A DNA stretch of 64,000 nt, taken from positions 1-64,000 of the forward strand of contig JAKYXN010000022.1 of the NCBI GenBank assembly GCA_022538095.1, given 5' to 3'. A program made the translations under genes and the position numbers. The stretch comes from Puniceicoccaceae bacterium K14 (GTDB taxonomy: Bacteria > Verrucomicrobiota > Verrucomicrobiia > Opitutales > Opitutaceae). Below, one piece after another: positions 1-7,860 of this stretch. Every line of letters begins with the position of its first letter. Position 1 is the stretch's first letter. The notes under the pieces are model-generated. The model searched no databases. It saw nothing but the letters and a program-made list of their open reading frames with translations, and had not been told where the DNA came from.

Positions 1-62
1 CCATGCTTAACGGTTTCATGGAAGAGGCACCCTAACTGCTTTTTGAGAAAAAGCGCTATTAA

Positions 63-320
63 AATGCGACTATTTTAAAGAAAATTGCTCTAGTCAAGCA
101 TTTGGAAGATGGTTCAATAGAGGTGGTGGAGGAAAACGACGATTGGCCGTATAATGTAGCTAGAGTGGATGCTGATCTTTTCCCAGTTTGGGGCTACGAT
201 GGGCAGAGTGCAGTTGTAGAGATTACTATAGGTTTGGAGCCTGGAATCTATAGCGCTATTTTATCGGGCAAAGGTGGTTCGGGAATTGCCTTGGTCGAGG
301 TGGATGAATCGATTGATTGA
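63..320 (+). pseudogene. C-terminal remnant of a larger secreted protein
   Basis: The frame is open from a TAA at 60-62 to the stop at 318-320, but the only candidate start is a TTG at 102. The peptide has the pattern AVVEITIGLEPGIYSAILSG followed by GGSGIALVEVDE. I know this as the last beta-sandwich module of large exported proteins in Opitutae, where it closes a protein of many hundred residues. Here only about 85 residues remain after an in-frame stop, so a degraded or frame-shifted gene end is more likely than a complete small gene. The upstream part lies outside the window. Confidence 0.4.
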
Positions 321-345
321 GTAGGAATCGCTCGCGGGTAAGAGA

Positions 346-376
346 AAAGCTGAGGTCCTTGGGGACGCTCAGCTTT
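346..376. terminator. Rho-independent terminator, usable from both sides
   Basis: AAAGCTGAG at 346-354 pairs with CTCAGCTTT at 368-376 around a short loop containing TCC/GGA. T-rich sequence follows on both strands. It separates the remnant at the left edge from the convergent minus-strand lipoprotein operon. The yebC terminator at 1375-1408 shares the GGACCTCAGCTTTT side. Confidence 0.75.
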
Positions 377-412
377 GTTTGAATAGGAGTATTTCGCTTC
401 GTTTGTTTTGAT

Positions 413-790
413 TTATTCTTCAAATACAATCGCCACGGCTGACACGTTAAAGATCAAGGTTTCATTTAGCATGCTGCGTGTTTTTTTGACCTCAATAATG
501 GCGTCGGCCCCAACTTTTCTTGCTTGTTTCTTAAGATCGTCGAAGGCGGCTTTTAATCCGCTTGGACCAAAGAATGTTTTTTCAATATGGTAGTTGAGAT
601 GAGCGATCCTAGTAAATTCCGAATCGGGCAGTTCGTCTTCGAAAACAACGATTTCGAAGGAGTCTGGTTTTTCCGGAAAGTCTCGGTCGTCGATCTTGAA
701 CGATGTGGTTTGACTTGAGACGCACGCAGCGAGTGATACGCAAAGTGCTAGAGCGATTAGAGTGTTTAGCGTTCTCGGTCGCTTGAGCAT
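413..790 (-). CDS. Small lipoprotein of unknown function
   Basis: A 125-residue protein with an N-terminal hydrophobic stretch (residues 9-21) ending in the lipobox LAAC, so Cys22 should be lipidated after signal peptidase II cleavage. The mature part has the pattern LKKQARKVGADAIIEVK, seen in small envelope proteins that fold around a conserved Gly-Ala-Asp/Asn-Ala-Ile segment (YbjQ/RcsF-like shape; this is only a resemblance). Its start codon overlaps the stop of the upstream exported protein by one base (TAATG), so the two are probably translationally coupled. Function is unknown. Confidence 0.75.
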   Translation of the reverse strand: MLKRPRTLNTLIALALCVSLAACVSSQTTSFKIDDRDFPEKPDSFEIVVFEDELPDSEFTRIAHLNYHIEKTFFGPSGLKAAFDDLKKQARKVGADAIIEVKKTRSMLNETLIFNVSAVAIVFEE

Positions 791-1245
791 TATTCTTTTT
801 CAGAGAGAATTGTCTTAATATTTTCTAGGAGTTCCTCGCTCCAAAGGCGTTGTCCTACGTACCCAGCCATTGTCTTTTTTGTGGCGACGGTGATCTCGGT
901 GTTGTTTTCGTCGATGATTTTAAAATTGATTTTGAGGATTTCGCCGCCTGATCCAACTGCGACTCCGATTTTATTCGGTCGTTTCGCTTCGATAAAGTCT
1001 GGTTGTTCCTTCTTGATCTTGCAACCGATAGCGACCAGCGCTTGTTTGCTAGCTATTTGGAGTTCGTCTACGGAGTAGGCGAGTTCCTCGACAACGACTT
1101 TGAGACGTTTGGTCTCCTTCTCGGAAGATTCACTCGAAGTTGGCTTCACCTTCGCTTTTCCAGCATGTAGCGGTGTGGTTGCTCCTGCTGCTAGGAGTAT
1201 TGTTGTGAGGGATATTGAGACGATTTTTAATTTCTTAGATAACAT
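790..1245 (-). CDS. Small exported protein of unknown function
   Basis: 151 residues with an N-terminal signal sequence (residues 1-28, cleavage plausible after LHA). The mature domain carries VEELAYSVDELQIASKQAL and ends in a Glu/Lys-rich helix, VGQRLWSEELLENIKTILS. The alternation suggests a small alpha/beta periplasmic domain. It is the first gene of a two-gene operon with the lipoprotein at 413-790, sharing a TAATG junction. I do not recognise a named family. A role in the cell envelope is inferred only from the signal peptide and partner. Confidence 0.7.
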   Translation of the reverse strand: MLSKKLKIVSISLTTILLAAGATTPLHAGKAKVKPTSSESSEKETKRLKVVVEELAYSVDELQIASKQALVAIGCKIKKEQPDFIEAKRPNKIGVAVGSGGEILKINFKIIDENNTEITVATKKTMAGYVGQRLWSEELLENIKTILSEKE

Positions 1246-1374
1246 ATTTTCTGGGGTTTGTTAAACGTTGGGTAGGGTTGCTAATTGTTCTATGTTAGCA
1301 ACATTCGAATAGTAATTAGTGAAGTGTTTATCGGTTTGATAGTTTTCTTACGGCTTGTTGTTGGTGTCGGGGCA

Positions 1375-1408
1375 CAAAAAAGCTGAGGTCCTCGTGGAGT
1401 CCCAGCTT
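1375..1408 (-). terminator. Terminator of yebC
   Basis: On the minus strand AAGCTG pairs with CAGCTT, with further TCC/GGA pairing inside. The hairpin is followed by a run of T (read as A at 1375-1381 on the plus strand). It lies 22 bases after the yebC stop codon. Confidence 0.75.
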
Positions 1409-1429
1409 GTTTTGAAAATCCCAGTTGAT

Positions 1430-2176
1430 TTATTCGTCTGGGACTAGGCCTTCTGGGATTTCTGCGTTGTGGAATACGTTTTGTACGTCGTCCAGGTCGT
1501 CTAGGCGTTCGACGAGGCGGAGGACTTGTTTGGCTGAGTCCGCGTCGGCGATTGGCGTGTAGTTTTCTGGAATGTAAGCGAGTTCTGAAGAATCTGGCTC
1601 TATTCCGGCTTCGGCCAAGGCTTGGGAGACAGCATCGTATTCGGCGAGAGGTGCGCGGACTTCGAAATAGCCTTCGCCAGTAATGATGTCTTCGGCCCCT
1701 GCTTCGAGAGCAACTTCCATTAGTTTTTCTTCGTCGGTCTTTTCTGCCGAGATCATGAATTGCCCTTGGCGGGCGAACATGAAGGCAACAGCTCCGGCTC
1801 CGGCGAGATTGCCACCGTTTTTTGTGAAGGTGGAGCGAATTTCGGAGGCAGCTCGATTTTTGTTATCGGTAGTGACTTCCACAACGAGGGCAACGCCTGC
1901 AGGGGCATAGCCTTCGTATACGAATTCTTCATACACGACACCTGGGAGCTCGCCGGTGCCTTTTTTGATAGCACGCTCCATGTTGTCCGAAGGCATGTTT
2001 TCCGCACGCGCCTTTATAAGGACGGTACGGAGCTTCGGGTTCATGTCGGGATCACCTCCGCCGTTTTTAGCGGCGAGCGTAATGTCCTTGGAAATACGGC
2101 TAAAGATTTTGCCGCGTTTTGCATCAGCTGCGCCTTTCTTATGCTTGATAGTCGACCACTTACTATGTCCTGACAT
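1430..2176 (-). CDS. yebC: YebC/PmpR family DNA-binding or translation-associated regulator
   Basis: 248 residues, the usual length of the family. The N-terminus SGHSKWSTIKHKKGAADAKR is the family signature. It is followed by the conserved segments NMPSDNMERAIKKG and YEGYAPAGVALVVE and the Gly-rich NKNRAASEIRSTFTKNGG. YebC proteins are cytosolic; some act as transcription repressors, and recent work on bacterial and mitochondrial (TACO1) members links them to translation of difficult sequences such as polyproline. The gene sits just downstream of yidC, 59 bases away, in the same direction, and ends in its own terminator. Confidence 0.97.
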   Translation of the reverse strand: MSGHSKWSTIKHKKGAADAKRGKIFSRISKDITLAAKNGGGDPDMNPKLRTVLIKARAENMPSDNMERAIKKGTGELPGVVYEEFVYEGYAPAGVALVVEVTTDNKNRAASEIRSTFTKNGGNLAGAGAVAFMFARQGQFMISAEKTDEEKLMEVALEAGAEDIITGEGYFEVRAPLAEYDAVSQALAEAGIEPDSSELAYIPENYTPIADADSAKQVLRLVERLDDLDDVQNVFHNAEIPEGLVPDE

Positions 2177-2235
2177 GAGAGTGTGTTGTTAGAGGGTTGT
2201 GAGTTTTTTGGTTTTTGAAGTTTTGAGTCCGCCGA

Positions 2236-4026
2236 TTAGCGGCGCTTTTTGTTTTTCCCAGACTTGCCATCCATGATTTTTTTCATGGCAGGTGGAATGA
2301 TCACTTCGAATTCGTCTTTTTTGCGATTAATCGCCCACTGTTGGAGGATTGTAAAGAGGTTGCTGATCGACCAGTAAAGTACAAGTCCTGAGGCGAATCC
2401 GTAGGTGAATGGGAAGAAAATGAAGGGCATGAACTTCATAAGCTTTGCCTGAGCGTTATCGACGCTTGGCGTTGGCATCGTCCACATTTGAACGGCCATA
2501 GTGATTACCCAAACGAATGGCAGTAGGTTGAGGGGTATTCCGCCGATGTGCGCGACTGTGTCTGGTTTCGAGAGATCAGAGATCCAAAGAAATTCTTCGA
2601 ATCTCAACTCAGCCGCTCCACGGAGCATGTAGAAGAGCGCGAAGAAAATAGGAATCTGAGCGACCATTGGTAAACATCCAGCAACTGGGTTGATTTTGTT
2701 GAGCTTGTAGAGCTCCATCATCATCTTTTGCTGTTGCTGCGGATTGTCCGGGATTTTTTCTTTTAGAGCCTTCATTGGCTCGGAGATCTTCGCCATGCGC
2801 TTCATTGATTTGGAGCTCATTAGGTTGATCGGCAAAAGAACGGTACGGACTACCAAGGTGAGAAGAATGATCGCGAGGCCATAGTTGTGCACCATGTCGT
2901 AGAGCGAAGTCATCAGCTTGAGGAGGAGTTTGGAAAAGAATCCAAAAAATCCGAACTGCATCGCTTGTTCTTGGCCTTTGTCCATTTTTTCTAGCCGGCC
3001 GTGTTCTTTGGGGCCTGCGTAGAAATCAAAACCGAGGGATTGTGTGCTTTCCGCTGGAATGGTAAGGGATGCAATGGTCATCTCGCCTGTAATTCCTGTG
3101 TTTGGTTCGTCACTGCCTTCCGGTTGTGGGAAAACAACAGGGCGTGTTACATAGCCAATTCCTGGGCTATCAGGTGTTAGTATCGTGATGAAAAATGGGT
3201 TTTTGACGGAAAGCCAAGCTACGTTGTTTGTCCCTGAGATAAAATCTTTCGGGGTCCCTTTTGATATTAAAGGGATGCCGCCTCCATTGAACTTGTGGCT
3301 TTTGATGAATTTGACGTCATCGCCGTCGGAATGACTGAATGCGAGCAGTTCTCTGTCTTGCGCTCCCGATGGGGCCAAGGTTCCGATGTTTATTGAGAGG
3401 TTTCCGGTCGCGAGAGGTTCGTTAGTTAAGTTGCGGAAAACGATATCGTGGCGGATGGTGTATGGTTTTTCTTCCTCGGTTTCGTGAGAGATAGTGTAGC
3501 GTCGTTCGATTTCCAGTCGGTCGTCGATGACGGTTTTGAAGCCGACCATATCTGGATTCCCGTAGTTTACTTGTTGGTAGGCAGTTGTTTTGGAGGCTCC
3601 TTCAAGGTTGGTGATGGATAGAGCGGGTGCGTAGCGAAGGCGATTCATCACATAAGGTTCGTCGCCGTCTTTCTTCGCTTTGAATTCTTTGAGAACGATT
3701 TCCTTGATGTCGCCGCCGTAATTCGTGAATCGAGCTTCAATGAAGTCATTCTCTAACGGAGTTATTAACTCGCCGCTGTGAGAGCCGTTGGATTCGACAG
3801 TTGCGCGGCCGTTGTTGGCTGTTGAAGCCACTGTAGCTGGAGAAGCGGAATCGGCTGCTGAGATCTGCGCAGGTGGCTCGGTGCCGTAGCTTGTAGCGTC
3901 TTCGCCGCTTGGTTGCGCTGCGGGGATTTGTTCCTGTGGCTGCGGAGTGGTTTGGCCGGTGTACCACATAAGTCCCAAGCTTGTTACCAAGAGAGCTATG
4001 CCGATGATCGTATTTTTCTTATCCAT
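2236..4026 (-). CDS. yidC: Membrane protein insertase YidC/Oxa1
   Basis: 596 residues, the size of a Gram-negative YidC with a large periplasmic domain. An N-terminal helix (about residues 6-22) is followed by a Pro/Ala/Ser-rich linker and the periplasmic beta-sandwich. From about residue 370 comes the conserved hydrophobic core: YGLAIILLTLVVRTVLLPIN, with the hydrophilic-groove Arg, then KMMMELYKLNKINPVAGCLP and QIPIFFALFYMLRGAAELR. The basic C-terminus (KSGKNKKRR) suits ribosome contact. It inserts inner-membrane proteins alone or with SecYEG. It lies in the ancestral rpmH-rnpA-yidC order, but yidD, normally between rnpA and yidC, is missing from the 106-base gap. Confidence 0.97.
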   Translation of the reverse strand: MDKKNTIIGIALLVTSLGLMWYTGQTTPQPQEQIPAAQPSGEDATSYGTEPPAQISAADSASPATVASTANNGRATVESNGSHSGELITPLENDFIEARFTNYGGDIKEIVLKEFKAKKDGDEPYVMNRLRYAPALSITNLEGASKTTAYQQVNYGNPDMVGFKTVIDDRLEIERRYTISHETEEEKPYTIRHDIVFRNLTNEPLATGNLSINIGTLAPSGAQDRELLAFSHSDGDDVKFIKSHKFNGGGIPLISKGTPKDFISGTNNVAWLSVKNPFFITILTPDSPGIGYVTRPVVFPQPEGSDEPNTGITGEMTIASLTIPAESTQSLGFDFYAGPKEHGRLEKMDKGQEQAMQFGFFGFFSKLLLKLMTSLYDMVHNYGLAIILLTLVVRTVLLPINLMSSKSMKRMAKISEPMKALKEKIPDNPQQQQKMMMELYKLNKINPVAGCLPMVAQIPIFFALFYMLRGAAELRFEEFLWISDLSKPDTVAHIGGIPLNLLPFVWVITMAVQMWTMPTPSVDNAQAKLMKFMPFIFFPFTYGFASGLVLYWSISNLFTILQQWAINRKKDEFEVIIPPAMKKIMDGKSGKNKKRR

Positions 4027-4132
4027 TAGTTCGTGTAGAAATTCTAAAATGTGAAGTCGATTAGACCCCTTTCCCGAGAGAGGAAACAGCTCTTAAAAAG
4101 CGCCTGTTTTCCCCATGCAAGCAGTAAGTGGG

Positions 4133-4525
4133 TTAGCTTTCGTTTCGCTGTTTTCTCGACCGTTGCATTGAGGTGTATTTGAGAGCGTGGAGAAAGCGTT
4201 GTTCCAATTCTTGGTAGGTGGCTTTCTTCGCTCCCGGACGGATACTCAATAATAGGTCCGCTTCCGGGCGGATAGTATGTTGTTGGAGTCGGAAGACTTC
4301 TTTGAAGCGACGCTTTGCTTTGTTGCGCTCGACGGCATTGCCGACTTTTCGAGACGCTGAGATGCCGATTCGGGAATGCAAAACATCCGCACTGGTATCA
4401 GGGCGGATGTTCGCGAATAAAATAAAGTACTGGCAGCGGTATACTTTGCCGGCGTCTCTAGTGGCTAGGAAGTCTGCGTTCTTTCGTAGACGTTGCCCTG
4501 GCTTGAGCTGAAAGCGTGTTGCCAT
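4133..4525 (-). CDS. rnpA: Ribonuclease P protein component
   Basis: 130 residues, the normal size. It begins LKPGQRLRKNADFLATRDAG and carries the RNase P signature ERNKAKRRFKEVFR at residues 66-79, with the basic helix that binds the P RNA and pre-tRNA leader. Together with the RNA subunit it matures the 5' ends of tRNAs. It starts 30 bases after rpmH in the same operon. Confidence 0.97.
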   Translation of the reverse strand: MATRFQLKPGQRLRKNADFLATRDAGKVYRCQYFILFANIRPDTSADVLHSRIGISASRKVGNAVERNKAKRRFKEVFRLQQHTIRPEADLLLSIRPGAKKATYQELEQRFLHALKYTSMQRSRKQRNES

Positions 4526-4555
4526 GCCCTAAGCCTTGCTAGGTCTCGCGTCGAC

Positions 4556-4693
4556 TTAGGCAGCAGCCAAGCGTGCGCGGCCTTTGCGGCGGCGTGCGTT
4601 GATGACTCCGCGTCCGCCTTTTGTTTGCATGCGAGCACGGAATCCGAATTTACGGATACGCTTGATTCTGTGTGGTCTATATGTGGGTCTCAT
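4556..4693 (-). CDS. rpmH: Large ribosomal subunit protein bL34
   Basis: A 45-residue protein read directly from the minus strand (ATG at 4691-4693, TAA at 4556-4558). It starts [20 protein letters not shown], continues through [18 protein letters not shown] and ends LAAA. Length, start and basic composition are exactly those of L34. It is the first gene of the rpmH-rnpA-yidC cluster. The usual second residue Lys is Arg here, which is common outside the proteobacteria. Confidence 0.97.
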   Translation of the reverse strand: MRPTYRPHRIKRIRKFGFRARMQTKGGRGVINARRRKGRARLAAA

Positions 4694-4804
4694 GACTGGA
4701 AAATTGAAAAAGAGGCAGAAAATGATGAGTCCGCCACCTGCCTGTCAAGCTGTAAACGGGTGAGGGGAGAAATAATAGAGCTCTGTTGAGAAGAGTTTGG
4801 GAGA

Positions 4805-5353
4805 CTACTCTGGGATAAGTGAGTACATGTAAGCATCATGCACTTCGTCGCTGATTTTTATGCGATTGCGAAGGCGGCCTTCTTTGAGAGCGTTGGCTTT
4901 TTCGGCAACGCGTTGGCTGGCGATATTATCGATCTTCGCCAGAATTTCGAGGCGAGTGAGTTTTAGGTAAGTGAAGCCGAAGTCGGCTAGGATGGCAACG
5001 GCCTCGGTGGCAACGTTTTGCCGGGTCCTATCGCTGCGAACCCAGTAGCCGAGGTTAGCAAAATTGTATTCGTAGTTAATGTGATTCAGGCCGCAGGAGC
5101 CGAGAATCTGGCCGGATTCGTTGTCCTTTATGAGAAAGTCGTATTCTTCGCCGGCTTCCCAGGCTGGCTGGCGGGATGCCACTCGCTCGCGGGTGTCTTC
5201 GATGCAGTACTCTGGCGGGCACCAGCCCATCCATGGGTGAATTTCGGCCTGTGATCGTTTGACAATGTCGAAAAGCTCTTCCTCGCAACCGAGGTGATAC
5301 GCTTCGAGTCGAATGCGGCCGTCGTGGTCAAGTGATTCTGGAATGTGTTTCAT
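4805..5353 (-). CDS. GNAT N-acetyltransferase, RimJ/RimL type
   Basis: 182 residues from the ATG at 5351-5353 (MKHIPESLDHDG). The open frame extends nine codons further, but the later ATG fits the family better. Family features: IRLEAYHLGCEEELFDIV, then the segment before motif A (GSCGLNHINYEYNFANLGYW), the acetyl-CoA loop region SDRTRQNVATEAVAILADFGF, and LTRLEILAKIDNIASQRVAEK near the end. Such enzymes acetylate N-termini of ribosomal proteins or other amines; the substrate cannot be named here. It is a single minus-strand gene facing away from the TetR gene. Confidence 0.85.
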   Translation of the reverse strand: MKHIPESLDHDGRIRLEAYHLGCEEELFDIVKRSQAEIHPWMGWCPPEYCIEDTRERVASRQPAWEAGEEYDFLIKDNESGQILGSCGLNHINYEYNFANLGYWVRSDRTRQNVATEAVAILADFGFTYLKLTRLEILAKIDNIASQRVAEKANALKEGRLRNRIKISDEVHDAYMYSLIPE

Positions 5354-5471
5354 AATTCGGACCCTCTGCGTTTTCAGCAAATCGGGCGGAGCGGCTCAAG
5401 TCGCAATTTGGGGTGCCAACCTATTTTTTTAAATCGTCGCGATTGTGTCCTTGAATCGCTGCCTTTTTCTT

Positions 5472-6041
5472 TTAGGTCGACTGTTCAATAAGCAAGTGCG
5501 CCATTTCACGGGCGATCTTGGCCGACTTTGCATTCCGTTTAGATTGAGCAGTGATGATCGAGCCTTCGAGGAGTATCTGGATTTGCTCGGAGAGGTGGGA
5601 TGGGTCTTTGGCCCCTGCTTTGTTGCAGAGTTTTTCGATAAAACTACGTAGAAGCTCTTTAGATTCTCTCGCTGCATTGCGGAGAATAGGTGAGCTGGTT
5701 TCGAATTCGACCAGTGTCTTTATAAAGAGGCAGCCGTGAAAGTCTTCCGATGCGAACCAGTTGCCGTAATAGTCGAAAAGAGCGAGTAAGCGTTGTTTGG
5801 CGTCTGTGTTGGGGAGTTCAATCTTTTGGTGCAAGTCGCGTCGGAAGTTTTCGTCGTGGCGGCGGACGACTTCGAGTGCGAGATTTTCCTTTGAGCCAAA
5901 CAGACGATATAGGGTGCGTTTGGTCGTGCCGGCATGTTTTACAACGGTATCAACGCCGGTTGCGTGAAAGCCATGTTCTTCGAAAAGTTGATAGGCTGTG
6001 TCGATTAAAAGGGTTTTCTTATCTGTGTTTTTAATGCGCAT
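5472..6041 (-). CDS. TetR family transcriptional repressor
   Basis: 189 residues. The helix-turn-helix lies at about residues 28-48 (TGVDTVVKHAGTTKRTLYRL), preceded by the standard first helix LIDTAYQLFEEHGF. The C-terminal helical domain (TetR_C type; FEGCL-like segment FHGCLFIKTLVEFE) is the ligand and dimer part. It is divergent from the exported YHS protein gene at 6184, and a candidate operator touches its start codon. Autorepression and control of the YHS gene are inferred. The inducer is unknown. Confidence 0.9.
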   Translation of the reverse strand: MRIKNTDKKTLLIDTAYQLFEEHGFHATGVDTVVKHAGTTKRTLYRLFGSKENLALEVVRRHDENFRRDLHQKIELPNTDAKQRLLALFDYYGNWFASEDFHGCLFIKTLVEFETSSPILRNAARESKELLRSFIEKLCNKAGAKDPSHLSEQIQILLEGSIITAQSKRNAKSAKIAREMAHLLIEQST

Positions 6042-6045
6042 AGTA

Positions 6046-6063
6046 TACCTAGCGTTCTACCTA
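6046..6063. promoter_or_regulatory. Candidate TetR operator
   Basis: Two TACCTA hexamers lie 12 bases apart (6046-6051 and 6058-6063). They overlap a short dyad TAGCGTTCTA (6050-6059). The block lies five bases upstream of the tetR start and inside the divergent region with the YHS gene. TetR-type operators are often short dyads with TAG/CTA ends, but no direct evidence exists here. Confidence 0.4.
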
Positions 6064-6183
6064 TTGTTTTTATTTCTTAAACTCAAAAATAGAGGAATAA
6101 AGAAAAAAACAAATTTTGTGCATTCAAAATGTACACAGATCTGTTTACCTTCCTGTTCAAACTAATAAACGGAAATTAATATT

Positions 6184-6645
6184 ATGAAAAACATTACTAA
6201 ATTTACACGATTCCTTATTTTGGCGGTTGCAGCGTGGGCAACTGCTGCGTTTGCCCAGGCGGGCGGCGATTATGATCAGCCAGCGATCAGCGGCTATGAC
6301 GTTGTTAGCTACTTCCAAGATTCAGGTCCTGTTCGTGGAACTGGTTTTCACGTTCACGAATATGAAGGAGCGATATTCCTCTTTGCTACCGAAGCGAACA
6401 AGGATGCGTTTGCTAAGTCGCCTGAAAAGTACCTGCCGGAATTCAATGGTTACTGTGCGTTTGGTGTTTCCCTTGGAAAGAAGTTCCATAGCAATCCGGA
6501 GGTCTTCGAAGTTGTAGAAGGCAAATTGTACCTTAACTTGGATACGGACATACAGTCGAAGTGGAGAGCCGATCTTTCAGAAAGTATCGCTAAGGGACAT
6601 GCGCAGTGGAAGTCGATTGCGGATAAGTCAGCCAGTGAGCTTTAA
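6184..6645 (+). CDS. Exported YHS domain protein
   Basis: 153 residues with a signal peptide (residues 1-24, cleavage after AFA). The YHS core follows: ISGYDVVSYFQDSGPVRGT, then EYEGAIFLFATEANKDAFAK, and NGYCAFGVSLGKKF at about 88-101. Family members have this short Cys-containing fold and are thought to bind metal or metal-linked cofactors, but many are uncharacterised. It is divergent from the TetR gene, which probably regulates it, and is followed by a strong terminator at 6678-6705, so it is monocistronic. Confidence 0.85.
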   Translation: MKNITKFTRFLILAVAAWATAAFAQAGGDYDQPAISGYDVVSYFQDSGPVRGTGFHVHEYEGAIFLFATEANKDAFAKSPEKYLPEFNGYCAFGVSLGKKFHSNPEVFEVVEGKLYLNLDTDIQSKWRADLSESIAKGHAQWKSIADKSASEL

Positions 6646-6677
6646 GCTTTGTTTTAGAAAGTTGAGTTAGTGATTAG

Positions 6678-6705
6678 CAGGCGCAGTGGAAACCCACTGC
6701 GCCTG
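6678..6705 (+). terminator. Terminator of the YHS gene
   Basis: A perfect 12-bp stem, CAGGCGCAGTGG at 6678-6689 with CCACTGCGCCTG at 6694-6705, and the loop AAAC. A short T run follows. It lies 33 bases after the YHS stop codon. Confidence 0.8.
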
Positions 6706-6790
6706 TTTGCTTATGAAATAAAGGATGAAATTTCTTGGGGCGACGGCCTTGGAGCGAACGGGTACGCTTGTTTTGCCATTTAGAGTTTTC

Positions 6791-6810
6791 TTTGACTTTG
6801 ATTAGTCAAA
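6791..6810. promoter_or_regulatory. Candidate metal-regulator operator
   Basis: A perfect 7-bp inverted repeat, TTTGACT (6791-6797) and AGTCAAA (6804-6810), with a 6-base spacer. This gives a 20-bp dyad 45 bases upstream of the TroA-like gene. Size and position suit a DtxR/MntR- or Fur-type operator, but no match to a known consensus is claimed. An overlapping TTGACT may also serve as a -35 element. Confidence 0.4.
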
Positions 6811-6855
6811 GTCGTTATTGACATTCTTCAAAATTGAGACGATTCCAGATTCATA

Positions 6856-7779
6856 ATGAATTTTGGAAGACGTTATTTGTTGGCTATCGTTTTGTTCGCG
6901 ATTGGGTTTGTTTCCCCTATAGCGGCTAAGCTACAGGTTGTGACTACGACCTCCCATGTTGCGGATTTGGTCGCGAACGTGGCGGGTGATCGGGTGGAGT
7001 TGAAAAGCTTGATGGGCCCGGGGGTGGACCCACACCTTTACAAGGCGACTGCTCGTGACGTGATGACTTTGCAGCGAGCAGATCTTGTCTTTTATTCCGG
7101 GTGGTTGTTGGAGGGGCGTTTGACCGATACCTTGGAAAAAATGAAGTCCCGTGGCAAAGTAGTGCATGCGGTAGCGGAAAAAGTATCCAAGGAGAAGTTG
7201 TTAAGTTCCGAGGATTACGTGGATCATTACGATCCGCATACATGGTTCGACCCTGAGCTTTGGGCGACTACTGTGGAGGTTGTTGTCGAGGCTTTGTCCG
7301 AGCTGGATGCGGAGAACGCAAACACGTATAAGGCGAACGGGGAGGAATACCGTAAGCAGATTCTCGATCTCGCGGAATGGACGAAGGCGAAGATATTAGA
7401 GATTCCAGAGTCGCGACGTTTTTTAGTTACCAGCCACGACGCTTACAATTATTTCGGGCGTGCCTTTGGTATTCAAGTAATAGGGGTGCAAGGTCTTTCG
7501 ACTGCCACAGAGGCGGGGCTTGCTGATGTATCTAAAACGGTAGATTTTATTAAGAAGAATGAGATTCCGGCGATCTTTGTGGAAAGCAGTGTTTCTCCCG
7601 CAACTATAAATAGTATAAGCAAGCAATCTGGAGCAGTTGTTGGAGGTGAATTGTTTTCAGATGCTTTGGGAGCTCCGGGTGAAACGCACACTATTTCGGG
7701 AGGAGTTAGTTACGAAGTAGGAACCTATATTGGAATGTTTAAGTACAATGTGGATACGATTGTGAACGCATTGAAGTAG
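6856..7779 (+). CDS. TroA-like metal (Zn/Mn) ABC transporter substrate-binding protein
   Basis: 307 residues with a signal peptide (residues 1-24). It belongs to the cluster A-I metal receptors: LQVVTTTSHVADLVANVAGD, then GVDPHLYKAT (His60), DPHTWFDPELW (His128), VTSHDAYNYFGRAFGI (His195), VQGLSTATEAG and GGELFSDALG (Asp270). The His-His-His-Asp set matches TroA-type receptors rather than PsaA/MntC, which have Glu at the third place. There is no His-rich loop. It acts in the periplasm, delivering Zn2+ or Mn2+ to an ABC permease. No permease or ATPase gene is adjacent: the next gene is on the other strand. An upstream dyad may be its operator. Confidence 0.9.
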   Translation: MNFGRRYLLAIVLFAIGFVSPIAAKLQVVTTTSHVADLVANVAGDRVELKSLMGPGVDPHLYKATARDVMTLQRADLVFYSGWLLEGRLTDTLEKMKSRGKVVHAVAEKVSKEKLLSSEDYVDHYDPHTWFDPELWATTVEVVVEALSELDAENANTYKANGEEYRKQILDLAEWTKAKILEIPESRRFLVTSHDAYNYFGRAFGIQVIGVQGLSTATEAGLADVSKTVDFIKKNEIPAIFVESSVSPATINSISKQSGAVVGGELFSDALGAPGETHTISGGVSYEVGTYIGMFKYNVDTIVNALK

Positions 7780-7789
7780 ATAGAGCGGG

Positions 7790-7849
7790 GTAGGGCTCTA
7801 GCTTGCTGGATGGCCGAAGGTTTAGGCGCTCAGTGAACTGAGGCCCTAC
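7790..7849. repeat. Structured intergenic palindrome, REP-like
   Basis: GTAGGGC (7790-7796) pairs with GCCCTAC (7843-7849) at the ends. Inside is the perfect dyad CTCAGTGAACTGAG (7829-7842). The element fills the gap between the TroA-like gene and the convergent exonuclease gene. No T-run follows, so it is not a typical terminator. It may be a short extragenic palindromic repeat; a genome-wide copy count would be needed. Confidence 0.4.
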
Positions 7850-7860
7850 GATTGGGAACC

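Noticed and set aside
4027-4132. A hidden yidD between rnpA and yidC
   Set aside because: The 106-base gap is too short for yidD (about 70-90 codons plus signals) and contains no Cys/His-rich frame.
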